Translations under genes and position numbers: made by a program
Notes under the pieces: generated by a model
Seen by the model: the letters and a program-made list of their open reading frames with translations, nothing else
Database searches by the model: none
Told to the model about the DNA's origin: nothing
Shown: positions 1-6,354 of the stretch, one piece after another
Layout: each line of letters opens with the position of its first letter
Position numbering within the stretch: position 1 is the stretch's first letter
From: Candidatus Aminicenantota bacterium
GTDB lineage: Bacteria > Acidobacteriota > B3-B38 > Guanabaribacteriales > B3-B38
Length of the DNA: 14,380 nucleotides
Assembly: GCA_029880275.1 (NCBI GenBank)
Contig: JAOUOQ010000026.1
Coordinates: forward strand, 1 to 14,380
Reading direction: 5' to 3'

Positions 1-82
1 TAGGAAGTTGGTCCTTCCATTCATCAAAAACCAACTGAGGGGTGGCGCAGTCCAGACCGAGAACTATAAGCCTCTTCTCCAT
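1..82 (-). CDS. Type I phosphodiesterase / nucleotide pyrophosphatase (alkaline phosphatase superfamily), N-terminal fragment
   Basis: Only the first 27 codons are inside the window; the gene runs off the left edge. The visible protein begins MEKRLIVLGLDCATPQLVFD and continues with EWKDQLP. A short beta strand followed by GLDCA and then a (L/V)-F-(D/E)-x-W-x-x-x-L-P segment is the usual opening of alkaline-phosphatase-superfamily type I phosphodiesterase/nucleotide pyrophosphatase proteins; the Asp of GLD is the expected first metal ligand. The ATG at 82-80 follows the sat stop codon with no gap (TAAATG), and its ribosome binding site (AAGGACAGG) lies in the last sat codons. The two are therefore almost certainly co-transcribed and translationally coupled. 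Substrate cannot be told from this fragment. A role near sulfate activation, for example on a nucleotide or sulfonucleotide, is only inference from position. Confidence 0.7.
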   Translation of the reverse strand, partial: MEKRLIVLGLDCATPQLVFDEWKDQLP

Positions 83-1249
83 TTACCTGTCCTTCTCTGG
101 CTTTCTACACATGCTCTGCATCAGTATTTGAGCTACCTCCGGTCGGGTGAACTGTGGAGGTGGCAATTTCCCCTCTTTAAGCATCTCCCGCACCTTGGTG
201 CCGCTGAAGACGATATGGAACTGGCTGTCGTGGGGGCAGGTCTTGATTGAGCCCATGCTGCCGCACTTTTTACAATAAAAGGCGTGGTCGAAGAACAGTG
301 GGGTCACCCCCAGCTCGTAGGGGTCAAACTCCCGGAAGATATAATGAGCATCATAAGGTCCATAAAAGGAGCCCACGCCAGCGTGGTCACGACCCACAAT
401 GAAATGTGTGCAACCGTAATTCTTCCTCACTATGGCGTGCCAGATTGCCTCGCGAGGACCTGCATAGCGCATGGCGGCCGGGAATACCGAAAGGACTACT
501 CTGGTGGAAGGATAATAGTTCTCCAGCAGCACCTGATAGCACTTCATCCTTACCTCTGCAGGGATATCGTCTTTCTTGGTCTCACCCATGAGGGGGTGGA
601 TCAAAATGGCATCCACTATCTCCAGAGCACACTTCTGCAAGTATTCGTGCGCCCGGTGAATGGGGTTGCGGGTCTGGAAAGCAGCCACCAGCTCCCATCC
701 TTTGGTCTTGAACAACACCCTTGTTTCTATGGGGTCCAGACGGAAGTCATTGAACTTTTTATGCTGGAGACGGTTGATGAGGCTGATCTTCCCTCCGAGG
801 TATATATCGCCTATGCTCTTGAGATAGGCCACCCCCGGGTGCGAGTGGTCGGCAGTGAGGAGAACCTTCTCTGCTTCCTTCTCCTTGTCTACCTTATATT
901 TTTCTTCCAGATGGAGGACACCGAGAAAATGACTTTCATCATCGTAGAGAGCAACTGGAGAGCCCTCCTTGTACTCCTCCCCCGCTCCACTTTTGACAGC
1001 AAGGGTGATGGGAATAGTCCAGGGGAGCCCCTTTGCCAGACGCTTGAGGTCGAGGACACTGAGGTAATCTTCTCGGCTCATAAACCCTTCTAAGGGGCTC
1101 ATGGCACCGGTGGCTATCATCTCCAGATCGCACAACTCCCTCTGGTTTAAAACCAGCCTGGGCATGGAATGCGCGCGTTCTTCTAATTGCTTTTTCTCGC
1201 TTCCGGTTACTATGCGGTTGATCAATCTGCCGCCATGGGGTTTTATCAT
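83..1249 (-). CDS. sat: Sulfate adenylyltransferase (ATP sulfurylase)
   Basis: Catalyses ATP + sulfate to adenosine 5'-phosphosulfate (APS) + pyrophosphate in the cytoplasm, or the reverse. The 388-residue length matches the single-domain bacterial/archaeal Sat family. Residues 1-165 are the PUA-like N-terminal domain, starting with the typical MIKPHGG. The catalytic domain carries QTRNPIH at 192-198 with HRAHE following, and GRDHAG at 286-291, the two nucleotide/sulfate-binding signatures. C326, C329 and C338 with a nearby His (340 or 345) form the zinc site known from thermophilic bacterial enzymes. SGTKVREML at 349-357 is the usual C-terminal motif. There is no fused APS kinase. The start is supported by AAGGAGAG at 1254-1261. 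The downstream phosphodiesterase-family gene is coupled to it. Nothing here tells assimilatory from dissimilatory use: no aprAB, cysC or cysH is in view. Confidence 0.97.
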   Translation of the reverse strand: MIKPHGGRLINRIVTGSEKKQLEERAHSMPRLVLNQRELCDLEMIATGAMSPLEGFMSREDYLSVLDLKRLAKGLPWTIPITLAVKSGAGEEYKEGSPVALYDDESHFLGVLHLEEKYKVDKEKEAEKVLLTADHSHPGVAYLKSIGDIYLGGKISLINRLQHKKFNDFRLDPIETRVLFKTKGWELVAAFQTRNPIHRAHEYLQKCALEIVDAILIHPLMGETKKDDIPAEVRMKCYQVLLENYYPSTRVVLSVFPAAMRYAGPREAIWHAIVRKNYGCTHFIVGRDHAGVGSFYGPYDAHYIFREFDPYELGVTPLFFDHAFYCKKCGSMGSIKTCPHDSQFHIVFSGTKVREMLKEGKLPPPQFTRPEVAQILMQSMCRKPEKDR

Positions 1250-1572
1250 TGGTCTCTCCTTAGTAAGATTTTTTGCTCCTCCTATAAAAAAGAAGGACGA
1301 GGCTCACAGTTTCCTTCTCAAATGCTTAACCTAAGATAAGCTTTGCTTAATCCTGAGCTATCTTCCCTCCACCCACGGTTGAATGACAATAAAAAGATAA
1401 AAAAACTGCCCACTGTCAGGATTGCTCATTTATTAAGGATTGGAATTCGAAATTGAAGAAGATGTCAAAGGCCTATAATTCATCACCTCTCAAGCTTCTC
1501 TCTATCCTTTCAGAGCTATCCCTTCGGGAGCATGGTCTTCTCTCTGCCTTTTGCATTTGGTAAAGGTAGGCC
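1250..1572. other. Gene-free gap between the DksA/TraR-type gene and sat
   Basis: These 323 bases hold no supported gene. The sat ribosome binding site is at 1254-1261. I looked for a sat promoter on the minus strand and found a TTGACA (1463-1468) but no acceptable -10 box at 16-18 bases from it, so I do not call one. A minus-strand CTG...CAG run followed by seven T (about 1400-1417) could end the upstream transcript, but the stem is only three clean pairs. A small inverted repeat TAAGC-TTT-GCTTA sits near 1335-1347. No recognised riboswitch fold was identified by eye. Confidence 0.5.
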
Positions 1573-1914
1573 TTATTTATACTGCTTTTCTTTACAGCTA
1601 ATACACAGCCTTGTCCAGGGCACCGCTTCTAACCTCGCCCTGGAAATCTCTTTGCCGCAGGTGGTGCAAATACCGTATTTCCCATTTTCCAGACGGAGAA
1701 GCGCCTCATCAATAGCTCTAATGAGCTTGGCCTCTGTTTCTTTCAGGTGGATGTTGATGACATTGTTACTATTTCTGTCCGACAGGTCAGCCAGGTCCCC
1801 TTTTCGGGCTTCGAGACCTTCCTCCCTAAAAGGGTTCCTCTTTATAGACTCCAGCAGCTCCTCTCGCTTTTTGAGTAAAATCTTCTTGTGATGTTGGAGT
1901 TGCCTCTTATCCAT
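1573..1914 (-). CDS. DksA/TraR family C4 zinc-finger protein
   Basis: A 113-residue protein of the DksA/TraR family, which binds in the RNA polymerase secondary channel (with ppGpp in the case of DksA) and modulates initiation. Residues 1-70 form a charged helical hairpin typical of the coiled-coil; its tip reads DLADLSDRNSN (40-50), with D40 and D43 in the position of the two tip aspartates that act near the polymerase active site. A four-cysteine zinc finger follows: C83, C86, C104, C107 (GICTTCGKEI ... LCISC). It is shorter than E. coli DksA (151 residues), closer to the short DksA-like/TraR-like class, so I give no symbol. The ATG at 1914-1912 is preceded by AAAGGG six bases away. A likely own promoter lies at 2003-2031. 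Its direct effect on polymerase is family knowledge, not shown here. Confidence 0.9.
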   Translation of the reverse strand: MDKRQLQHHKKILLKKREELLESIKRNPFREEGLEARKGDLADLSDRNSNNVINIHLKETEAKLIRAIDEALLRLENGKYGICTTCGKEISRARLEAVPWTRLCISCKEKQYK

Positions 1915-2002
1915 TCCAATCCCTTTCTTAAAGCTTTCTCTTAGCCTTTTGAGAACCCCTTAGTCATCTGCTTCTTGTCTTACCGCCAAAATTTAGCTAC
2001 TA

Positions 2003-2031
2003 ACAATAACAGATTTTCCTTTAAAGTTCAA
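2003..2031 (-). promoter_or_regulatory. Probable sigma-70 promoter for the DksA/TraR-type gene
   Basis: On the minus strand TTGAAC (2031-2026), a 17-base spacer and TATTGT (2008-2003) give four of six matches in each box at ideal spacing. It begins ten bases after the stop codon of the peptidase gene, and would give a leader of about 80 bases before the ATG at 1914. Read by eye; moderate support. Confidence 0.42.
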
Positions 2032-2040
2032 GCAATTTTA

Positions 2041-4416
2041 TTAAAAGGGGCGACCCGCCGGCATAGCCCTCGGTGGAGCAATAACCTCTTGCAGGAGCTG
2101 GAAAAAGTTCCCTGCCAGAATCTTCTCGATCTCCTCGTCAGAATACTCCTTCTCCTTTAAGGCTATGGTCAGGCGGAACAGTTGGTCCACATCTTCTATC
2201 CCCGTTCCATCGCGCCATAGGGGATAAATGGCTATGCTGTTCAGACCCTCTAACTTCTTCAAATACTCTATCTGCTTGATAAAGACCTCCAGGTCATCGT
2301 CAGGTCCCAGAGCAAGGGCTATTATTCCTTTCTTCTCGATGATGGCTTTTACATCCTCCTCGTCTATTTTTGTTCCCTGTCCTTCGTCCAGAACTTTTGC
2401 TTTTGAGACCAGTATCGGCTCCTCGGACTCCGCCAGCACCTCCTTCAGTATTCGAGCGGAAAAGTCTTGCAATTTGATGAGCATACCTATCTCGTTCATG
2501 GTGTGGATTCCCTTCTTCCCCTCTTCGGTAAGTCCCTTTTTAGGACAAAGCCATACCTCATCGCACTTGCCCAGGGTCAGGAACCTGGCGCCCATTTTAT
2601 GCGCCATCCGCAGAGTAGCTAAATCACCTTTGATGACCGGCACCCCTCCTATTCCTAACAGGAACGAGGTCTTGGGCACCCGGACATTGCTTCTTACCTG
2701 GTTAGGCTCATCAACCACCGCCCCTTTGACATCTTTTCCGCTCATCTTCTGAAAAGCGGAGTCGATCTTGTGGATGAGCAGGTCACCGATGGCGGGAGGC
2801 TGGTTGAAGGTGCCAAAATTGATCTCTGCCAGCTGAATATCTACGCCCATATCTACAAACTTCTCGGGCTGTGCGATGGCATCATCCAGGGCGACCGACC
2901 TCAGGTTTACCAGATTGGCAATTCGGTAGAGATATCTGGGGAGCCTATCTGCAATAATGAACTCCTTTTCCATATCGGCTACTGCCTCTGTGACGCGATA
3001 GACCACCTGACAGGTAACCTCGAGAATCTCGGGCTTGATAAACTGGCTTTCGTCCTCGGGCTGATGATAGTTGGGATGAGACCCGGTGGAGAAGAGGAAG
3101 AAAGCCGGCACGCCGCGTGTCAGGAAGGGAGTATGGTCGCTTCCTCCCGGACCCCCGCGGTTGGGAACCAGCTTATCCATCTCCTCCTGGCTGAGGATAG
3201 TGGTGATATCTTCCCACATCTCAGGAGCAAAATAGTAGCCACTGAACCTCACCTTCCCATCGCCCAAACCTACCATATCCATATTCAGGTTGAGCACCGT
3301 GTTCTCAATAGCCAATACGGGATTCTCGGCGTAATGTTGAGAGCCAAGCAGACCCTGCTCCTCAGCCGCCCAGGCGGCAAATATTATGGTCCTTTTCGGA
3401 CGCAGACCGTTCAGCATCATCACCCGGGCTACCTCCATCACTACCGCCGTTCCCGAGGCGTTATCGTCCGCCCCATTGTACACTTCCTTGTCGACCGAAA
3501 CTCCAAGATGGTCCATGTGCGCCCCCAGGACTATCACCTGCTCCTTGAGTTCGGGATGGGTGCCCGTTATCTTGCCGATAACATTTTTGGTCTTTCGCTT
3601 CGGGTCGAAGGTTATGCGAGCCTTGAGTTCCACCTTTCTGCCGGTGGAGAAGGACCTGGGCTTCAGCTCCTTATCTATCTCTTCTTGCACTCCAGCTGCC
3701 CTTTTGCCCGTTCCTTTAAAGATGAAGTTGAGAACCCTATCGGCGATACCGAAGACCAGAAAATTCTTCCGATAGTCCTCCTCTTTTAATCTCACATAGG
3801 CCATGCGCATGGTGGTCTGCCTGGGATTGGGGGCAAAAATGACCGCCCGAGCCCCATGTTCCGCGGCAGTCTTCACCTTATAGCTCGGGGTGGATTCCTC
3901 CTCCCACTTGGTGTAATCGTCTTTAGGAGCTCCGCTCAGAATTAACGCTATCTTCCCCTTGACATCTATCCCCTGATATTCGTCAAACCCTTTATCCGGC
4001 TTGCTTATTCCGTAACCGACAAAGACCAACTCCCCTTCTACTTTGCCGCCGCCAGAATAACGGGAGATGCTATAATCTTCACTGTACCCGTACTCAAATT
4101 CTCTCGTTTTAATAGGGGATATGACCTTCAGACCCACATCCCCATCAACATTAAAAAAGGAAACGGTGAAATGCTGAAAGTAGGTCCCGTTATCCCCGGC
4201 CGGCTCAAGACCGAACTCTTTGAACTTTTGAGCAATCCATTCGGCAGCTTTCTCCCCACCAGCAAGCCCACTCTTACGCCCTTGCAGATTGTCCGCAGCT
4301 AAGTATTTGATAAAGCTGTGGGCGCTTTTGCCATCGACCTTTTGCTGGGCGATGAGAGGCACAACCGACAGGGAAAGGATAACCAATAAAGTAAATAGAT
4401 ATGACCTTCTTCTCAT
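2041..4416 (-). CDS. Secreted M28-family metallopeptidase with PA insert, fused to a degenerate M19 (dipeptidase-like) domain
   Basis: A 791-residue exported protein. Residues 1-24 are a signal peptide (RRR, hydrophobic stretch, then LIAQQ). Residues about 30-110 and 270-480 form the M28 aminopeptidase fold, with a PA-type insert around 125-250 (VFVGYGIS, GKIALILSG, AAEHGARAVIF). All M28 two-zinc residues are present: H300 in HMDHLG, bridging D317 in NGADDNASG, catalytic E352 and ligand E353 in AAEEQG, D380 in NMDMVG, H451 in YHQPED. So it should be an active aminopeptidase or peptidase of the periplasm or cell surface. Residues about 486-780 follow the M19 membrane dipeptidase pattern (GARFLTL, GLTEEGKKG, MNEIGMLI, EEIEKILAGNFFQLLQEV) but its metal ligands are replaced. 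Ribosome binding site AGGGGG at 4425-4430. It has its own promoter at 4554-4582, so it is probably not in the rho transcript alone. Confidence 0.93.
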   Translation of the reverse strand: MRRRSYLFTLLVILSLSVVPLIAQQKVDGKSAHSFIKYLAADNLQGRKSGLAGGEKAAEWIAQKFKEFGLEPAGDNGTYFQHFTVSFFNVDGDVGLKVISPIKTREFEYGYSEDYSISRYSGGGKVEGELVFVGYGISKPDKGFDEYQGIDVKGKIALILSGAPKDDYTKWEEESTPSYKVKTAAEHGARAVIFAPNPRQTTMRMAYVRLKEEDYRKNFLVFGIADRVLNFIFKGTGKRAAGVQEEIDKELKPRSFSTGRKVELKARITFDPKRKTKNVIGKITGTHPELKEQVIVLGAHMDHLGVSVDKEVYNGADDNASGTAVVMEVARVMMLNGLRPKRTIIFAAWAAEEQGLLGSQHYAENPVLAIENTVLNLNMDMVGLGDGKVRFSGYYFAPEMWEDITTILSQEEMDKLVPNRGGPGGSDHTPFLTRGVPAFFLFSTGSHPNYHQPEDESQFIKPEILEVTCQVVYRVTEAVADMEKEFIIADRLPRYLYRIANLVNLRSVALDDAIAQPEKFVDMGVDIQLAEINFGTFNQPPAIGDLLIHKIDSAFQKMSGKDVKGAVVDEPNQVRSNVRVPKTSFLLGIGGVPVIKGDLATLRMAHKMGARFLTLGKCDEVWLCPKKGLTEEGKKGIHTMNEIGMLIKLQDFSARILKEVLAESEEPILVSKAKVLDEGQGTKIDEEDVKAIIEKKGIIALALGPDDDLEVFIKQIEYLKKLEGLNSIAIYPLWRDGTGIEDVDQLFRLTIALKEKEYSDEEIEKILAGNFFQLLQEVIAPPRAMPAGRPF

Positions 4417-4518
4417 ATCTCTTACCCCCTGATATTTAAAAGGTTACATAAAACAAGATTTCATCCTCCGCAATAGCTCTCCCCTTTATCATAATCATTT
4501 AATTTGAAGCTATCCTCA

Positions 4519-4537
4519 AAGGAAGAAATCCTTCCTT
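4519..4537 (-). promoter_or_regulatory. Leader hairpin of the M28 peptidase mRNA
   Basis: AAGGAAG and CTTCCTT pair perfectly over seven bases with a five-base loop. The hairpin starts about 10 bases after the predicted transcription start, so it would cap the 5' end of the mRNA and could protect it. Read on the plus strand it is followed by TTATTTTT, so it could equally act as a terminator for any opposing transcript. Function is inferred. Confidence 0.35.
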
Positions 4538-4553
4538 ATTTTTAAAGATTCTT

Positions 4554-4582
4554 ATTTTATATCAAAACTTGCTCTCTGTCAA
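4554..4582 (-). promoter_or_regulatory. Sigma-70 promoter for the M28 peptidase gene
   Basis: On the minus strand TTGACA (4582-4577) is a perfect -35 box, followed by a 17-base spacer and TAAAAT (4559-4554, five of six). The predicted start near 4547 gives a leader of about 130 bases before the ATG at 4416. One of the two best promoters in the window. Confidence 0.75.
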
Positions 4583-4716
4583 AATATTATTTTCCTTTTG
4601 AACTTTCAGTATTCTAATAGATAGGGGTGTATTTAGAGGAAAAGGAACTTTAGAATATCATTTCTGAAGAGCATCCCTTGGTTGGGGGAAGGTGTAAGAG
4701 CCTGTAAAGGGCGTTC

Positions 4717-5970
4717 CTATGCCCCCCGGCTCATTGAGGCGAGGAAATCTTTGTTAGATTTGGCGGCGGAGAGCTTTTCAATTAAGAGTTCCATTGCCTC
4801 GGTATTGGGCAGTGGAGACAACACCTTCCTCAATATCCATATGCGATTTAGCTCGTCGGGCTCAAGCAGAAGCTCCTCTTTGCGAGTGCCTGACTTGTTG
4901 ATCTCAATAGCAGGGAAGAGCCTTTTATCCACCAGCTTCCTGTCAAGATGGATTTCCAGGTTTCCCGTTCCCTTAAACTCTTCAAATATGACATCGTCCA
5001 TCCGGCTTCCGGTCTCCACCAGGGCAGTGGCAATGATGGTAAGACTCCCTCCCTCCTCTATATTGCGAGCAGCTCCAAAGAACCTCTTCGGCTTCTGCAG
5101 GGCATTGGCATCGAGCCCACCGGAGAGGACTTTCCCGCTGGGAGGAATGATAGTGTTGTAAGCCCGCGCCAACCGGGTTATGCTGTCCAGCAGGATGACC
5201 ACATCCCTCTTATGCTCAACCAATCTCTTCGCCTTTTCCATAACAATTGATGATACATGGGCATGTCGGTTAGCCGGCTCGTCGAAGGTGGAGCTTATCA
5301 CCTCGCCATCAACCGAGCGGAGCATATCGGTCACCTCCTCGGGTCTTTCATCAATGAGCAGGACTATAAGGATTGCTTCGGGATGATTGGTAGTGATGCT
5401 ATTGGCGATGGTCTGCAAGAGCATGGTTTTGCCGGTGCGAGGAGCGGCTACAATCAAGGCTCGCTGCCCTTTGCCAATGGGAGTCAAGAGGTCCAGCACC
5501 CGGGCGGAGACGTTATCGCGGCCGGTCTCCAGGCGGAATCTCTCGTTGGGATACAGGGGAGTGAGATTGTCGAAGAATATCTTCTCACGGGCAACTTCCG
5601 GATTCTCAAAGTTTATGGCTTCCACCTTTATCAGGGCGAAGTAGCGCTCGTTCTCTTTGGGGGTGCGAATCTGTCCGGAGACGGTATCACCGGTGCGGAG
5701 GTCGAACTTTCTGATCTGGGAGGGTGAGACATAGATGTCGTCTGGTCCTGGCAGATAGTTGTAATCGGGAGCCCGCAGGAAGCCGAACCCATCAGGAAGA
5801 ACCTCCAGCACGCCTTCTGCAAAGATGAGCCCATTCTTCTCTGTCTGAGCTTGAAGAATCCGAAAGATAAGCTCCTGCTTCCGCAGCCCAGAGATGCTTT
5901 GAATATCCAGCTCTTTGGCTACCTTGGTGAGCTCCGATATGTTTTTCTCCTTAAGTTCAGCTATATTCAC
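4717..5970 (-). CDS. rho: Transcription termination factor Rho
   Basis: Hexameric RNA-dependent ATPase/helicase that ends transcription at unstructured RNA. The 417 residues match the compact form of the family (E. coli 419) with no large N-terminal insert. Residues 1-45 are the helical Rho_N domain; the cold-shock-like RNA-binding domain carries DGFGFLR at 60-66. The ATPase core has the P-loop APRTGKT at 176-182, Walker B VILLDSITR at 258-266, the R-loop region RAYNT at 269-273 and the Q-loop LSGGLDANALQ at 282-292, all intact. The start codon is GTG (5970-5968), chosen because AAAAGGAG lies eight bases upstream (5979-5986) and MNIAELK is the usual opening. It follows lon after a 384-base gap that holds a small open frame. 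Long rho leaders are known to be autoregulated in other bacteria; here this is inference. Confidence 0.98.
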   Translation of the reverse strand: MNIAELKEKNISELTKVAKELDIQSISGLRKQELIFRILQAQTEKNGLIFAEGVLEVLPDGFGFLRAPDYNYLPGPDDIYVSPSQIRKFDLRTGDTVSGQIRTPKENERYFALIKVEAINFENPEVAREKIFFDNLTPLYPNERFRLETGRDNVSARVLDLLTPIGKGQRALIVAAPRTGKTMLLQTIANSITTNHPEAILIVLLIDERPEEVTDMLRSVDGEVISSTFDEPANRHAHVSSIVMEKAKRLVEHKRDVVILLDSITRLARAYNTIIPPSGKVLSGGLDANALQKPKRFFGAARNIEEGGSLTIIATALVETGSRMDDVIFEEFKGTGNLEIHLDRKLVDKRLFPAIEINKSGTRKEELLLEPDELNRIWILRKVLSPLPNTEAMELLIEKLSAAKSNKDFLASMSRGA

Positions 5971-6354
5971 TAAATTCGCTCCTTTTACAATGGGGGAATC
6001 TATCCCTCGGTTTTTGTTTTATCAAGCTTCCAATTATGGAGAGCTTCTTGTGACTATCATTGTTATTGCGACTCTACTGAAACGCTAGTCAATCTCCATC
6101 TCCTCAGTAAGTTCCTTCAGCCTGGCTATTGGTCGTAACTTCAATATTATCGACTTTTCCCTTTTCCCCATTTTTGATATGTCTGCTAAAAAGAGGAATT
6201 TACGGGATGAAGCGAGCTCTCTATCCTGATCTTGCGAGGCTTTCTTTTATGGCAACCGGTTCTTCATCCTTAACTGATTTTTATCACTAAAAATGCGATA
6301 AACACAACCTTCAGAGCTATAAGATTAAGTTTGCCAGATAGGAATCGGTTACAA
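5971..6354. other. Long rho leader / lon-rho gap
   Basis: A 384-base region without a conventional gene. It contains the rho ribosome binding site (5979-5986), a 28-codon open frame (6085-6171), an imperfect stem AAGCT(T)CCA-ATTA-TGG(AG)AGCTT at about 6024-6046 close to rho, and an AT-only perfect inverted repeat ATTTTTA-TCAC-TAAAAAT at 6277-6294. The octamers AACTGATT (6272-6279) and AATCAGTT (6353-6360, overlapping the lon stop) are inverted copies. I found no convincing -35/-10 pair; a TTGACT near 6090 has only a weak -10 at 19 bases. Confidence 0.5.
6085..6171 (-). CDS. Possible 28-residue leader peptide or gene remnant upstream of rho
   Basis: ATG (6171-6169) to TAG (6087-6085) encodes a charged 28-residue peptide that begins MGKREKSIILKLRP and ends LTEEMEID. 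The frame is also open for 25 codons upstream of the ATG, back to a TAA, and base choice looks coding-like (GAG GAG ATG GAG ATT GAC). There is no clear ribosome binding site, only A-rich sequence before the ATG. It ends 114 bases before the rho GTG. E. coli rho is preceded by the rhoL leader frame, so position is suggestive, but I see no similarity in sequence. It may equally be a decayed gene end or chance. Confidence 0.25.
   Translation of the reverse strand: MGKREKSIILKLRPIARLKELTEEMEID

Larger units (their letters stand above)
4417..4716. other. Gene-free gap between rho and the M28 peptidase gene
   Basis: This 300-base AT-rich stretch carries the promoter at 4554-4582, a leader hairpin at 4519-4537 and the ribosome binding site of the peptidase gene. 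Just after the rho stop, GGGC and GCCC (about 4710-4724 on the plus strand) could pair across an eight-base loop and be followed by TTT, which is too weak to call as the rho terminator. No small open frame with a ribosome binding site was found. Confidence 0.5.

Noticed and set aside
284..1093. Long plus-strand open frame (269 codons) opposite sat
   Set aside because: It lies wholly antisense to a clear ATP sulfurylase and shows no domain or ribosome binding site of note.
1453..1479. Plus-strand TTGAAG ... TATAAT promoter-like pair
   Set aside because: The spacing is only 15 bases and no plus-strand gene follows; it would point into the antisense of the DksA/TraR-type gene.
2770..3789. Plus-strand open frame of 339 codons opposite the M28 peptidase
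   Set aside because: It mirrors the peptidase coding sequence; the translation has no recognisable family and low-complexity, shadow-like content.
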